The position numbers were made by a program, and so were the translations under genes. A stretch of DNA of 64,000 bases from Casuarius casuarius. Its lineage: Eukaryota > Chordata > Aves > Casuariiformes > Casuariidae. The DNA lies in contig PTFA01000081.1 of assembly GCA_003342895.1 (NCBI GenBank), positions 2,680,181 to 2,744,180 on the forward strand, given 5' to 3'. Shown piece after piece: positions 38,073-51,410 of the stretch (positions are counted from its first letter, which is position 1; the number at the start of each line of letters is the position of its first letter). Under the pieces are notes generated by a model. It saw only the letters and a list, made by a program, of their open reading frames with translations. It did not search any database and had not been told where the DNA came from.

Positions 38073-39243
38073 CACCAGTATTTAGACAGCACCAAGTTCT
38101 CAGGCCTTAATGTCGCTCACAGATTCAGTAAGCTTGTGTGATATAGTGAATAAAAATGCAAGGAAGCAGCAAATTTGGACCCCCTGTATAACCTGCCACA
38201 TGGGCAGGCTGTCGCTGGCATCTTGGTGGGCGCAACTGATTTGCAGGAGGTGTGTGGGGCAAGGTCTCACCAGGGTCTTTGCACAAAGCTCACCTCGAGC
38301 CCCCTGTTTGCCAGCAAGCTCTCTGCATGCTCGTGGCAGTGCCCGACTTGCGAGGGGGATACCTGCCACCTGAGAACAAGCGGCTGTTGTTTACCCACAA
38401 GCAGAGCTGGAGATAAGCCTAGAGTAATAAAGTCCTGCCCTGAGGAGCATTTTCCCCAGTTCACGCATGCACATCTGTACTCTCGCCTTTTATTTTTGCA
38501 TGGATATTCCAGAGCATTCAAGTATAAGCATGGTAAAACACTTGAAAGGTGACATTATTTATGGATTTTCAGACAGCCTCCTGTGTGCTACTGACTTATG
38601 AACACACCTAGAAGCTCGAGAGCCTGTATTTTTTTCAAAGGCCGCTTGCACATGGGAAGCCGTCTCCCGAGCACCAGCGTTTTGCAAGCGAACCTGACAA
38701 TAGCCCGCGAGCCACAAATTGTGCTTGTGCCTCCACTGCATTTCGTTGAAAACACCAACACAAAGCTGGCCGTAAAATAAACATTCGTTATGATTTTTAC
38801 GGCTCCCAACTACTGTAAACTGTGGAGGAATAGAGCTGCAAAGCTGGCCATTAAACTGTCTGCTCTTTCCTGTTTAAACAAGGCCTCTCCAGGGTTTTAG
38901 CTGCCTCAACCACTGTGGGTCAACATCCAGGAAGGAAGACGTTTCTAAGGTAACCACCGAGGCCTTCTACCAAGGTGGCTCCATGAAAGCGCTGAACGGG
39001 TGAGAGTGACAAAAAGCAGTTCATTGGATAATGTAGAAAAAGGTAAAAAGTTATTGCATGCAGACTGTTTTTATAATGAGGCCATTCAGGCATAAAATCA
39101 CTTTAAATAGGTAGTTTGTTTCCACATTGCAGAATTATTTTTGTCCTNCTCTTTCAAGGGGTAGTTTATCTAGGCACAGGGGTGTATAAATAATAAATAG
39201 CCCTGGGGGTAAGGCATTTTTACTTCTTCTTTTTTTTTCCCCC

Positions 39244-39319
39244 CCTGCTTCGTATCCTGTTGCAGTTGGTCGCAGGCTGCACCTGCTTCGTATCCTGTTG
39301 CAGTTGGTCGCAGGCTGCA
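39244..39319 (+). repeat. exact 38-bp tandem duplication (two copies)
   Basis: The unit 39244-39281 is repeated without any mismatch at 39282-39319. It begins CCTGCTTCGTATCCTG and ends GGTCGCAGGCTGCA. Two copies that are identical over 38 bases point to a recent duplication, or to an assembly duplication. The array lies just after a poly-T/poly-C stretch (about 39224-39245), which is a plausible slippage site. The unit is not a multiple of three. Confidence 0.95.
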
Positions 39320-41598
39320 AAATGAATTTTGTTTTCTAAAATAATATTATTTACTTTGAATGCAGGCCTCTGCAAGAGGCCACGAATTCTGTTCTGCCGT
39401 TGCGATGCCCCAAACCGGGCTGTAGCTTTTCAGTCCAGCGTGATCGTTCAGTGTCTTCGCTGCGGGTGGCGAGGCAGTCTGCAGTCCTCAGTGCAGCATC
39501 GGCTTCTCCTGATGGGAGGGATGGGGCCTCATCCTGCCACCTGGGAGCCTCGTAGCTCTTCCCTGCAGCATCGTCACGAGGGCGAGAGCGAGCTGCCTTC
39601 AACACCTCCGTGGAGGAGCCAATTTAGGGTCTGGCCCACTAGCATCGGTCTCCTGATGGGTGGAGCTGGNGACCAGCAGCCCGCAAGTCTGACCTCAACC
39701 CAACGGGATGACGGCCCGGCTGGACGGGCTGGACCCTCGCTTGTGCAGCACTGCCCAGAAACAGGCTCCAGGCACATTGCCGATGGCTTCCCATGTGCCA
39801 GGCTCCATCTTCCTCATATTTTTCTCTCCTATTGGCCTTCAAGAAATTGCAGCTCTTCCCAGGAACTGCCAGCACCTTCCAGGCCACAAACCCGGAGGCC
39901 ACAAGTATTCTGCTGTGTAATCTNGTGTGGGCTTAGGGACCTGCTGGGGAAAATGGCAAGTTTTAGCTTTTGGGATAGTGTCAGTCACAAGAGCTCTTGG
40001 TGCATAGCTCAACATAGCAAGCTGTGACACATGTCATTTTTTCATATGTGACACAAGCTTGCGTGTCATTACGCTGCCTTGCAGTCACAGCTGGGAGCCC
40101 TTGTTAGGTAGAGCAGAACTAGACTGAATAAAACAGCAAATATTTAGCAGCCTTGGAGTGTGGAAAATGGAGATTCCCGTCTCTGATTTGACCTTAGCCT
40201 CAGGCTTTGACTGTATGCTTAATAGGAGAGAAAGAGGATGGAGAGAGCTGCTTCTTTTCACCTCCTGCTTGGATTATCTGCTGTGCAGGATGAATGATGG
40301 CCATGAAACAGGCAAGGCAAGGTTTGGATATGGGAGAATCAGGGTTTGGTGGGGAGGTCCCAGAAGAATAATTGATGTTGGGCTCAGGGAGGAGGATAAA
40401 AGGGAATTGCAGTAGGGAAGGGTTAGGATCAACCAGCTCAGGTGAAGTGCCTCCATCCCATGTGCTGGAGAGGTTCAGTGATTGCATCAGGAGGTTGGGC
40501 CTGGGGGAAAATAAATAGAAAAATTTAAGGAAGGATCAGTCTGAAATGATCCAGACCTGCAATAAAGTCCAGGGATGCTGAAGGGGGAGGGAGCAAAATT
40601 CCTGCTCTCCTCAAAGAGAGTGAGTGATTAGCTCTAAAAGCCATGTGCCAACGCTCCTCTGCGGCTGCCGCTGTTCAAGATAAAATAACAGGTCATCTGG
40701 TGGAGCAGGGGTCCTTCCAGACTGAAGTCTAATTTCTGTGCTCCAGGGGCTTAAGTGCTGGTTCAAAGGTCACCAGGCAACACCAGTCACCAAGCAAGGC
40801 TGAAGCTCATTTTCAGTAAAAACAGAGCCTGCAGAGCAGGCCCCTGCGCTCAGTCAATCACATGCGCTTTGCATCTGGACAGTCTCAGTGGGGAAGGGGA
40901 TGCTCAGAGATCAATGGGACAGACGTGCGGTGCCAGAGCAGATGCTGGCTATGCCACTGGCACTGAGATAGCGACTCCCTTACCTTCACTAATGTGATCA
41001 AGAAGTTTGNAGTACAGACGTGCAAAATGAACTCTGGAAGCTAAAGATAAGCCTGAGGGAAGCACCAGTGGCTCAGTTCACTTGTACCAAAACTCTGCAG
41101 CACCTAGGGTTTGCCTTAGACTTATCTGAGTGCTGGCANAAGGGAATAAAAAGCCTCTTTGCTTTCCTATATGAGCAACTCAAGTGATGGGGCAAGATAC
41201 ACATGAGAGGGCTCCTGGCAGGCTGGGCAGACCCATAAATCTGCCTTAAAGGCAGCACGTTAGCCAAGGGAGCAGAGAGAGGGGCAGGACACAGGTTAGC
41301 ATTGCATCCTTGGCAGGGTGCNCGGAGGCAGGCACTGAACAGTGGCTCCTTTTTGGCCATTCCCAGGAGCAAAGTACCATCACGAAGTTTCTGTCCAGCC
41401 CCTGGCTTGCACAACGAGGCTCAGTCTCTCTGCTATCATTTCATTTCACGTAAAAAACAGAAGTGTCACAGCAATTTCCTATTTAGATGCAAATGGACGT
41501 GAAAGTATCTTCATCAAGGAGAGTGTTATTGCAGTGCCCTTACCTTCGTAGGGGATGACTTGCAAATAAATGTGGATTTCGCTAAGTTCTTCACTCAC

Positions 41599-41611
41599 AA
41601 AAAAAAAAAAA
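41599..41611 (+). repeat. A13 homopolymer
   Basis: Thirteen A residues lie between TCACTCAC and GCAATTTTT. No adjoining SINE or LINE body is seen. Confidence 0.85.
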
Positions 41612-43114
41612 GCAATTTTTATTTTAAAGGGAAACATCCACGTTTGTGGTTTGAAAGGACCTTTCATTTCAGTTACGTGCCTCTGGTTTCTTATTACTGG
41701 AATAGCGACAGTCAATAGGGTTAAGCGGNGTGGCGAGAGCAGCACCTGAAGCACAGCAGCCCTCAGCGGCCTCCCTGGGCACGTGGCCTCTGGGCTGCCT
41801 CTGCTTTTGCTGGGAGGAGGAGGAGGGCTGCACTGGCTGAGCCTGGAGGTGAGCTGGCAGGGGTCTGTGGCAATGCAAAGGCTGGGCTAGTCTAGGGAAT
41901 AGATTTTCATTCTTCCCCCAGATAGCGTGGAAAAACATAGCACAAAATGCTCCTGAAGTAAGATGATAACCCCTCTATCAGCCAGATAAGGCTGATACAG
42001 AGGGACCCACCCAACGATTCAACATAATGCTGGTATTAGAGGGCTCTTAGATAAAATGGTACTAGAAACTTTGGAAAAATAACCTACATTTGATGTCTGA
42101 GACCCAAGATGCATTTTAGACTAGTTCCTTGTCTAAGTTGCACCTGGGCCATGAACTTCCCCCCTCTCCCTCAAACAAAACTCATTGTTCTTCTCTAACA
42201 AATTGCATATTTGCAGTCCTTGGTTACCCTTAGAAAAGCCACCACCCCTCCCCCGAGGAGAAATAACCCACAAAACCCACGAGCTAGCTACAAAACAACT
42301 GAAAACACACAAGCTCTCGGGGGTTTCTGGAAGTGAGCTACAAAGCACGCAGGGCTTTTATAATGTTTGCTTGTTGTAGGCACTGAGTGGCTTTTTTCCA
42401 TTACAAAGTGATCTATTTCGCAGCTTTCAGCCCAAAGTGTCAGGCAATCAGGCAGTGATTTTGCCTTAACAATTGCTAATGTATTTCAGCAGGTAAAGTT
42501 TCTATGCGAAAAGGGCAGGTAAAGGAGGGAAACAGTCTACGGTTAACTCCTGCCCTCCCCTTGCAAGGNTTTTTATTCCCTGCCTCCCAGTCTCTGTTTT
42601 TACTGAGTGGCAATTAATTTAAAAGATCAAGATAGAAGAAAGATGGAAACCTTATTACTGGTGTTATATTTCCATACTAGTTTTGCCCAGGGAAGAAGTT
42701 TCCCAGGAGATTAGCTAATAGTTAAGCTATTAAAGACTTCTAAACTGGAAAGGTTATTTGCAAGGTCAGGAAACTTTACTAAGCTGGTAGTTTCAAAATT
42801 ATCCTGGGTTCCTTTACTAATTCATCGATCAAAATGACACGTTTTTAATTACAGATGAAAATAGGNCGTATTTAAGTTCCAGTCATGTAACCCCTACATG
42901 AAAACTAAATATTACAAGCCTCTAACCGTAGTAATTTTTAAGTGAGAAGGAAACATTTGTTCTTATTATGAAGTGCTGATTTACTACAAATTCATGAAGA
43001 GCTAAAACGAGCCTTCAAGCTGAAAACACAAAATCTAACGAGCTTCTCTCAGATGTTTTGAGTGCTTAATGCAACATTATCCCCCCACTAACTATCAAAA
43101 TCAGCTATCTTTCC

Positions 43115-43190
43115 GATTCCCAGTTCACAGATGGGAATAATCCCATCCATAAGCTGGGAAGCAAAGACACAGAAAGGGCAGACGTAAAGG
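43115..43190 (-). mobile_element. possible MIR-like remnant, reverse orientation
   Basis: CCCAGTTCACAGATGGGAAT followed some 30 bases later by GCAAAGACACAGAAAGGG resembles the reverse-complement MIR pattern TTTACAGATGAGGAAACTGAGGCACAGAGAGG, but with an insertion between the blocks. Only two short blocks agree, so this is much weaker than the copy at 17.66 kb. Confidence 0.3.
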
Positions 43191-46100
43191 AAGGTGCTCC
43201 TCATGGATTCACTAGCTTAAGCAGCACCGACATTTCTTCTCACCTGAGAATCCAAGAGGTCTGCAGGAGGAAACNCTCTGGCCCTGATGATTAGTGCCAA
43301 GGGTCCTCAAGGAGAGTCTGCCCTCCCCTTTCTCCCTCTGCTTTGGGGTCCTCCATCTGCACCAGTAGCTAAATCATCCAGATCTGATGCCACCTACGAG
43401 GGTGTTTGGGGTTAGCAAGCCTGGGGTGGTAGAAGCACAGCNCTGTCATTCAGCTGCTGCTCTGCTTTGAAAATGTGTTTAATGCTAGGACTCCTGGTTG
43501 GGGGTCCTTGCAAGTGGTTGCATTCAAAATAGCTTTGCTTGGGCCGTGAGCTGTTAGCTGTGTTTGTGACCGAGGCTGTGACTGAGGTTACGTTATTCTC
43601 AGCTCTGCACTGAAGCAGGAGGAGCCAGTGCCTCCATCCATGGGGCAGAGCAGATGGGCTTCTCCATGCTCGTCTCTCTTTCCGCTGTTCCCTGGGCTCC
43701 CTGGGGTATCCCGGGACTTCCACATGGCTGCGGCCCCACAGATGTGCTCAACATGTTACTCTACTGTTAGACCAGCCTGGGAATTGGTGTGGAGATAATA
43801 GTCCTCTCTGACAGTGCGTGAAGTTGTAATAGCGACCCTGGGGCTCCAGACAGCTGTTTTCAGAAGAGCATTTGTTAGCAGTTCCCGAAAAGCCAGTCCC
43901 TCTAAGGTTTCTCAAGANGGGCACCCAAAAACAGGTCGTTACTTTGAAAAACTCTTGGGCCTCAAAATCCGTCCTTTAGCACAGAGGCGGGAGAAAACCG
44001 TAACTTCCAGCCTCGCAGGGAATGCTTGGGCAGCACATTGCGGGGGGCCTTGGGGCTTTTGCATTGTGCCCACAACCCTTGAAGGTCCCGAGAGCGGTGT
44101 CACCCTCAGAGCGGTGCTCTCGCTGCCAGTTACATGCTGTTAGAAGTATGTGTCCCTTTTCATCACCGACTGGACTGTACCGTCCGGTTTTGCGGGCAGC
44201 AGCGGCGGTGTTGCTTTTCTCTCCGTCTGGCCCCTCTGTGTCCTCCAGCAATGGAGTCAGCACTTGTGGCTACAGCTGGAGCAAAACCCATATGTCAAAC
44301 CTTGGATCGTTTTCTTTCCCAGCCGAGGCATCTGGATCTGCGGCTTGTTCAGCTAATAGCCTCGCTGGCAGGGGCTGCAAGCAGCTCCGGAGCTGCGTAG
44401 TCATGGAGAGGCTCGGGGAGGAACTCACCTGTCCTACAGGGCGCTTTTCACTCTTCCTTTTCAAAGGATGTGACGCTTGACATAAATCCCATACTTTCAG
44501 TGAAAACTGCTACCGTTTCATAATGACCTCCTTTCAAAAGCTCTGCTGTTGTATCGCCTGCTACTTCAAGAATTGCCCCTGTCAAGATAATGTGTTTATA
44601 AGTTTTTTTTTCTTTGTGAATCAGTTGCAAAATATTCAGCAGGACATATGGGAATCATATGAGGTTTTTACTGCATTGCACTTGAAAGCCATCACTTTAA
44701 GAACGCGGGGGCTTGCTAGGCACAGGGCACTATTTAATGCCTGACTGCNGAGGCATTACCCAGAGGTGATGCTTGGGAGGAAGGGAATCCAAAACTCCTC
44801 GGTCTTTCATCTTTGGGGGATTGCTAAACTNTCTTGGTTGAAAGCCTATTTGGTGCTGGTCAAAAATCTTCCAGGGAATTTTTTTTCCTGGGAGAATGTG
44901 GGTTTTGATTACGTAAATACCATCTGTGTTCTCAAAGCATTTGTTTTTTCTATTGGAAACTGAAACCCCCACCGCTAAACTGGCCAGTTCTCTGGAGCCA
45001 AAACCTGACAAGGGGATTTTTAACAAAAATGAGCACAGCATCACCCATCATGCTGTTGCTTCCTTAGCAGAATTTCTTTTCAGCACTAGCACTTCCCTGG
45101 CTGTCATGGGATTGAAAATGAGACATTAGTGATGAAGTGAGCTGGACTTTTTGATTATGGCCATTCCCACNCTTCATATCTTGCTTGGTGCGTCCCAAGG
45201 CGTGAAATACTCCCCATCCAGCTCCCTGCATTTGTGCTGTGACTTTCTTCCTAGAGCAGCTCCACCCTTAGCATCTTTATGCTTTTGAAGATGGGGTGAG
45301 AGACCATGAGGGCCAGCNTGATTCCTCTACTACAGATCAGCTGTGGAAGCTGCTTGTACCTCTGATGGTTGTTTATATGGTGACTCTTGAGCAGCTTACG
45401 AAGAAGTAATACCCCAGGCCAGCTCTCGTCTGCGATTTTAATTTCGCCTTTGCTGTTCTGAAGGTGAATAAACCCATGCACACACGCAGAATTCAAGGGG
45501 TGAGAAAATGCAGCAACCGCGGTGACATAAAATCAGTCCAGATCTACGTGGGCAGCAAAGTAATATGTTTGGCAGAAGGCCTGAGGTATAGAGGGTGGAA
45601 GAAGAAAGAAAGAGAGAAAGCGAGACATCTGCCNTGCAGCTTGTAGCAGAAATGATCTGCTTGTTCGGACCACAGCACATACTTGTTTACCTGGGCAATC
45701 CTGCTGCACCATGCTTCATGCCAGGCAAAACTGTGCATCAGAGTCACGGAGCACTTGCTAAGCAGCAAACATGGCCATTTATCAGGTTCAGGTACCTATT
45801 TTCCATGTCACGGTGGAATGTGATACGTTCTGCTGCAACACAGCAGCGGACACCTCCAAAGATGCCGAACTACCGAGCGTTTTTGTGCTGGGGGAAAACA
45901 GCAGTTTGTTATTGCAGTGTGACCATGGGGCTCGCTTGGTGTCTGTTTAAGTCACTAAACCGAAGCTGCAGGATTAAAACCTTCCTTGCTAGCAATCTAG
46001 CAGGTAAATTGTTTATTTTTATATCCTAGCAGGAAGCACTTTATACTGGTGCCTTTCTTAACTCCATCCCTGAGATCCCCGGGCTCGACCTCCGGAGCGG

Positions 46101-46540
46101 GGAGCGGCTGAGCAGATGTATGTGCTCCGGAGGAACATGGTGAAGCCTGTAAATTGCAAGGTTTCTTCAGGGGACAACATATGGGTTATTATTAAACCAG
46201 AAAACATATGCGAGTAATTGAGGAAAGGGATCCAGCATTCAGCTCAGAAAATGTGAAGTCAGCTTGCTGAGAATAACATATCTCTGCATTTTGACCTGTT
46301 GCTGACAACAAATATATTTCACAATTACCTGGATCGTGGTGATTGGGGTTTTTTTCCCTCTTTTAAATGAAAGCCAGTCGAGAGAAGCTGGCAACAGACA
46401 AATGATGCTCATTCCACCCCTGCTTCTACTTAACGGCTGATGTCAAGATCCTCAGCGTTCACTGGTGACATTACTATTAAAAACATATTTCTTATCTGGC
46501 TCTTTTATTTCGACAAATAGAGCATTGAGATGGATCTGTG

Positions 46541-46670
46541 CTTACGGAGCGGCGACACGCAGGATGGAGGGGCTGCAGAGCCCGGAGGGGCTCCTGGAGC
46601 AGCCCGGGAGGAGCGCAGCAGGACCAACCACCGGGCACTCGGCAGCCAGCGGTCCTGTTAACCGGGATAT
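46541..46670. promoter_or_regulatory. short CpG-rich pocket
   Basis: About 11 CpG occur in about 130 bp, including ACGGAGCGGCGACACGC and several CCGG sites. A second small cluster of about seven CpG lies at 46078-46135. Both are too short to be formal islands. No associated gene is recognised. Confidence 0.22.
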
Positions 46671-46807
46671 CAATACAAGGCTGCAATACATTGCCCCAGC
46701 CAAAATAACCCCTGGGAAATTGCCCCTGTTCTGAGCAGCATTCCGTGCTTTTGGGAAATATGATACCCAGGCATCATCCTCCCCAGATCAGGCCGCTAGG
46801 CTTGAAA

Positions 46808-46862
46808 TGATAAACGTCATATGAAATTTTAATTTGTCATATTTAATTCCTGTTAATTGCTC
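46808..46862. promoter_or_regulatory. TAATT motif cluster with internal partial repeat
   Basis: The words GTCATATGAAATTTTAATT and GTCATATTTAATT occur one after the other, followed by GTTAATTGC. This gives three TAATT cores in about 35 bases, plus CGTCA. It resembles enhancer cores bound by homeodomain factors. The evidence is motif density only. Confidence 0.18.
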
Positions 46863-49800
46863 CAGTGAGTACTGGAAATCGTTACTTTCCCCTTTCCCTC
46901 TTTATCCCCAGAAAGGCTTTTACCAGGGCAAATGAGCAAGTGTTTCGCAGTCTTTTCCATTATGAAGGAGTTTCTTCTGTAAAACCGCAAGTGTGGACCA
47001 GAAGAAACGAAATTGCCTTAACATTCCGATTCAAGGAACTAAAAAATAATTAAATGGTCATTAATGCCATACAGGCAAGGTGGGACAGCACAGTGAATCA
47101 GATGATATTTTATGACAAAAGAATATGTCATATTTCTGTTTGTTTTAACAAAACATGAATTTGAGGTTATGTTTCTCCTGCAGTTTATCTGAATTTCTGT
47201 GTTTGTTTTATTATCTGTCCTTGGGGCATGGGCAAAGTTTTACCTGATTATCTAGAGTCAGCAAAGACAGACATAACTTCAGGCTCCTTAAGAGCTGCAG
47301 ATGGGCTCCTTCGGCGTCCTGGCAGGATCTGCAGCAGCGATCAGGTAACCGCCCGGGGAGTTAGAGCATCTGGTGACCGGTNCCAACATTCACAGAAAAA
47401 ACACCAATCTTTCCTTGTAATGACACTACCTAAGGACCAGTCGGAAAAAAGAGGGCTGGCAGGNGGAAAAGAAAAGCACCCAGCGCCTCTGCATTTCATG
47501 CTNTTTCAGATGCACCAATCTCTTGTTNATTTTTCTCCTTGCAAAGTCTTTGGGTAGAAATATGCTCGGGTGTAGCAGGAGATGCTGCACACTGCGACCG
47601 GGATCACCACGGGGCGGCCAGGGAGCACTGAGGCCTCGCAGCGAGGCACCTGGCTACNTTCCCCACTGTTGAATTTATATGCAAAAAGGGAACTCGTGAG
47701 GTCTCAGGAGCTGACAGACCAGCTGAATAAAGGGTGTGCGAGGGCCGGACTCGCTGCAGGAGCTTCAAACGGCAGCGCTGAGCTATCCCAACCTGCGCTC
47801 TGCGAGCAGCGTGGGTTAGCACAGGGTGACATCCCTTTCTGACTTCTCACAAGGATGGCTCAGAAAGTAACGCGGCGCGGAGTCACAACACCGGTTGCAG
47901 AGGCCTGCCCCGTCTTGCATTCAGGTCTGCAAGGGCAGCCTGGGAAATTGCTCATGCAAGATTCACGAGGCTGCTGGGCTAAGTTTGGATGAAAACAGCT
48001 TTCAGATTGAACACCAGATTGCCATTGCACAATGACTAGAAAACACAACCTTTATTGCATGAACAGAAGTAACACCGGAAAGTACGAACCACTTGGGAGC
48101 CAGGCCCTTTATGCAGCTTTTGTTTGTGATAGTCTTCTATCNCGTCTGAGCAAAATTTTAAGCAAAGAGAATCAGAGGCTGATAATTTTTATGGNTTTTA
48201 TTTTTTACTGAGGAAAGGTATTACGCTATTCACTTTGGCTGCACTTCCCACCCTGCAGAAATTATTTATCAAGTGCAGCAGCAAAGTGGGTCAGGGGGAA
48301 TAAAAAAAGGCACTACACACAGAAATCCTGAATCTCTTGCAAAAGTTGGATTAAGACTCAAGCTACTGTTTAATAAGCACTTGCCACGTTCTTTATTTTG
48401 AGGGAAAGGTGTCAGCTCAGACAGAGGGGCAAAAAGCCTGCAGTGTTTGAGCTGTCAAATCACCCTCCCCTGGTTTGCAAGGCTAGCCACAAAGCAGGCA
48501 GCAGCAAGGAGGATTCCTCTCTCGAAGCCCGTCTGCCTTTGCTGCTTTTCTGCAGTTTCTGCCGCACACTGCTCTGTTTAGGTTTAATAGGACAGTCGCA
48601 TCTTTTCCCGACTCCCCGAAGCGAAGGAAGCTCGCTTTCCCGAGCCCCCGGAGTGAACTGGGGCGCACACAGATAGCATCAGCTGCTGTGGGTCCCGCAC
48701 TAGAAAAATAAAGAGCTCAGGTTGCAAAAAAGGGAGCTAGGGCTGAAACCTGAGAGAAGCGGGTAGTCTGCCTGACAGCTCCCTGTAGCTCCAACTTAAC
48801 GAGCAAGGCTGCAGCCAAACCTTGGCCTAGCTTCTTGCTACAGGAAAAGGCACTTTGGTGCAGCTGGGAAGACTGGAAAGCACGCTCATATAAAACGNTA
48901 TTTGCAGAGTAACCAAAGAGAAGACCGTAATGTTTGTGAAAAGCAGTCTGTGCAGATGAGCAGGGAAACACACACAATACTGGTACTTCAGCTAATAAAG
49001 ATCTATCAGTAATAAAATCATTTCAGAAATGAAAGAAACTGGATGAATTCTGGAAAGGCTGTTGGCAGAAGGGTGTTTTTCTCACTTTACCAGCAGGAAT
49101 CCAGCCACAAAAGCACAGTCCATTTCTTCTTCCACTAGCCAACTAAAACCCCTGTCTTAATCCAGAAACACTTCAGCTGGTGCCATATGTGGTTATTTAT
49201 TTGTGTCTTTTGGTGCTGACCAGCGATCCGACTGGCTCACAAAGAAGCAGTAGCACGATTTCCACCTCCAGTGGCTTCCTACATGGAAAAGGCAGGCAAA
49301 GGAAGCACTACTATCCCGTGGGAACGGGTGCACCAAGCGGGTGAGACAACAGCGGTGGGATTTTCAAAATCGCTCTGAGCTGAACAAAGTCTGTTCTCTT
49401 TGAGGTGAATTGGAGTTTTGTTCCTGGTNTCCATAGGAGCATCATGACCAGGACAGGTACAGCCAGGGAGCAGACAGGGCTGCGCGGTGTCAGGAGCTGT
49501 ACACCGAGTAGGATGTGGCCAGCGAGGATCTACTGGATCCCAGCCCTCCCAGGCAACCTGCCCTTGATTAAGCCAGCAAAGAGTGTCTTGAAAATGACCT
49601 CGCAAGTGGCCTTTGCAAGTTGACCAGCACATCAGGAGCATTGCTGCGCGGAGGACCCACCTCTCTTAACTCTCAGAGCAAAACTTTAAAGTCAAAAATC
49701 CAAACTCAGAGCTGGAAATGGTGAATAGCTTCTGAGCTAGTACAAACTGACCTTCAGCCAGGAAAGTGGGTAGCTTTCTGGGGCAAGAAGCCTGTTTTTT

Positions 49801-51410
49801 GCAAAATAAAATTCCAAAATGACTCCAGAGTCTGCTTATTAAGACCAGATTTGTTCTTTCACTTCCATGTGAGTCAATTGTTCGGCTGCTTCTTTTCCTT
49901 AGGTGTTTTCACGACTACTTAATGAAACCCTCCCACCAGCTCCTCACTTGAAAAGTAGGAATTCAGACAAGTTTGCAGGCTCCTCAGGGAAAAAAAAAAA
50001 TAGCTGGGCTCCTCTTCTGATCATTGCTTTCCTAACACCATAGACGTGATGCTGGTTTCCACCAAGTGATTAGACCCAGAGGTGAGACCAGTGGGCAAAC
50101 TGGAAAATATCATTTGGCTTATCCCATGTGATCTTTCCTCACCAAAATGTTTCAAAACCAAGATGTGTGGTATGGAGCAGCCTCAGATTGCTCACAGATG
50201 TCAGGATAAAGCGAAGAAGTTCATTTCCGGCTGTGAAGGAAAGGTCACAGAGGACACAACTCATGCAAATCTCCACTGGTTCATGTGTACCCGGCAAACA
50301 TGAAGGAGGGCTTTTATCGTGCACTTTTTCCACGTAGACAGCACGTTTCACAACTCTGATTTGCATTAGGGTGAGTTTAAATGGGTACTCAACCTTAGAC
50401 ACGCTCTGGCTTCTAAAATATTTTTCAAGTGTTTTTTTCCCCCTGAATTTTTCAAAGGTCGGCTCTTAAAGGTGGGTAATTTCCNAAGTGGCTAATTGTG
50501 CAAACCGATCACGGCAGAAGGTTCGAGTGGGAAAACGTACAGCTGGAGGAGCAGTAAGGCTATATATTTTGCAGTGTTTGGACTGTTTGTGAGCATAGCC
50601 TGCGTCAGCAGTCTGTTTTCTCCCAGGCAAGAATAGATATTTCATGCAAACTTTGCCATCCTGTTCTTGTTTCCTGTGTATAAGAAATGACCNGAAGGCA
50701 GAGAAGGAGACAATGCAGAAAATTTTGATGCATGAAGGGTACTAACAAGCCAGGACTATTTTAAAAGAACACTTTTCAGCATCTAAATTATTTAGCAGCC
50801 TGTCTAGTGGAGGCAGGGAAAGGGAGAAGGTTACTGGCCTACTGTGAAAAATAAGCAGCTGCGTGGTAGGAGCCACCAGGGAAAGGTATTTGNCATTTAA
50901 CCACAATGAGGAAGAGGAAGACAAAGACTTTCTACCCAAAGCGTGTTGGCGCACATATGTCGTTCTGGGGATGTGTGACGCTTCAGAGCAGGGCCCTATA
51001 AATGGTGGCTAGCTCTACTTGACACCGTGGCATTATCCATGCATCCCTACTACAAGGGTCTATAGAGTGTTTCTGGAATCTGTCCTGAAGACAGGCATTC
51101 AGGAGTTTTGAGGACTACTGAATGTTGATGTCTTTACTATCAACAAAACAGTACATCCACAAGACTTTCTCGCTACGGGTACCACCTGCCACCGGTTCTC
51201 GTTTTGACATTACTCTTTTCACCCCTTCTCCTTGCATTGCATGCATGAATCCTTTTAAAACTCAGCAGCTCCAACCAAATGTAAGTCTATTTCTTTTTTA
51301 ACCATAAGGATTAAAAAGCCTGTTCAGAACATATAGCTGTGAAGTACTTTCCTTTGCTGTATGTTCCTCTCTGAACNTCAGCTGAGCTTTTCTAGGGCTG
51401 ACAGTCTGAA
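46863..51410. other. non-coding; nothing recognised
   Basis: There are short overlapping frames, several with N. A small CpG-rich part (about 47580-47830) and an A11 run (49990-50000) are the only notable local features. No RNA gene is seen. Confidence 0.55.

Larger units (their letters stand above)
36341..39243. other. non-coding apart from listed repeats
   Basis: No gene is recognised. The part at 37640-37900 is GC-richer and stop-poor on the plus strand without coding features. A poly-T/poly-C stretch (about 39224-39245) precedes the 38-bp duplication. The N-free interval ends at 39148. Confidence 0.55.
39320..46540. other. non-coding; CpG-rich pockets at 39.4-39.8 and 43.96-44.4 kb
   Basis: Two GC-rich pockets, each with roughly 20-25 CpG over about 400 bp, lower the stop frequency and create long chance frames: a plus-strand frame at 39329-40027 and one at 44022-44480. 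Neither shows a recognised domain or a coherent exon structure. The AT-rich stretches between (42.6-43.1 kb) hold nothing I can name. Ns are frequent. Confidence 0.5.

Noticed and set aside
39329..40027. Longest stop-free frame on the plus strand (232 codons)
   Set aside because: It starts at a TTG, lies in GC-rich sequence where stops are rare, includes two Ns, has other long frames overlapping it on both strands, and shows no recognised motif or stable composition.
40025..40066. TGTGACACA words suggesting an inverted repeat or T-box site
   Set aside because: The copies are direct and imperfect, the hairpin does not pair, and the words do not match a T-box half-site.
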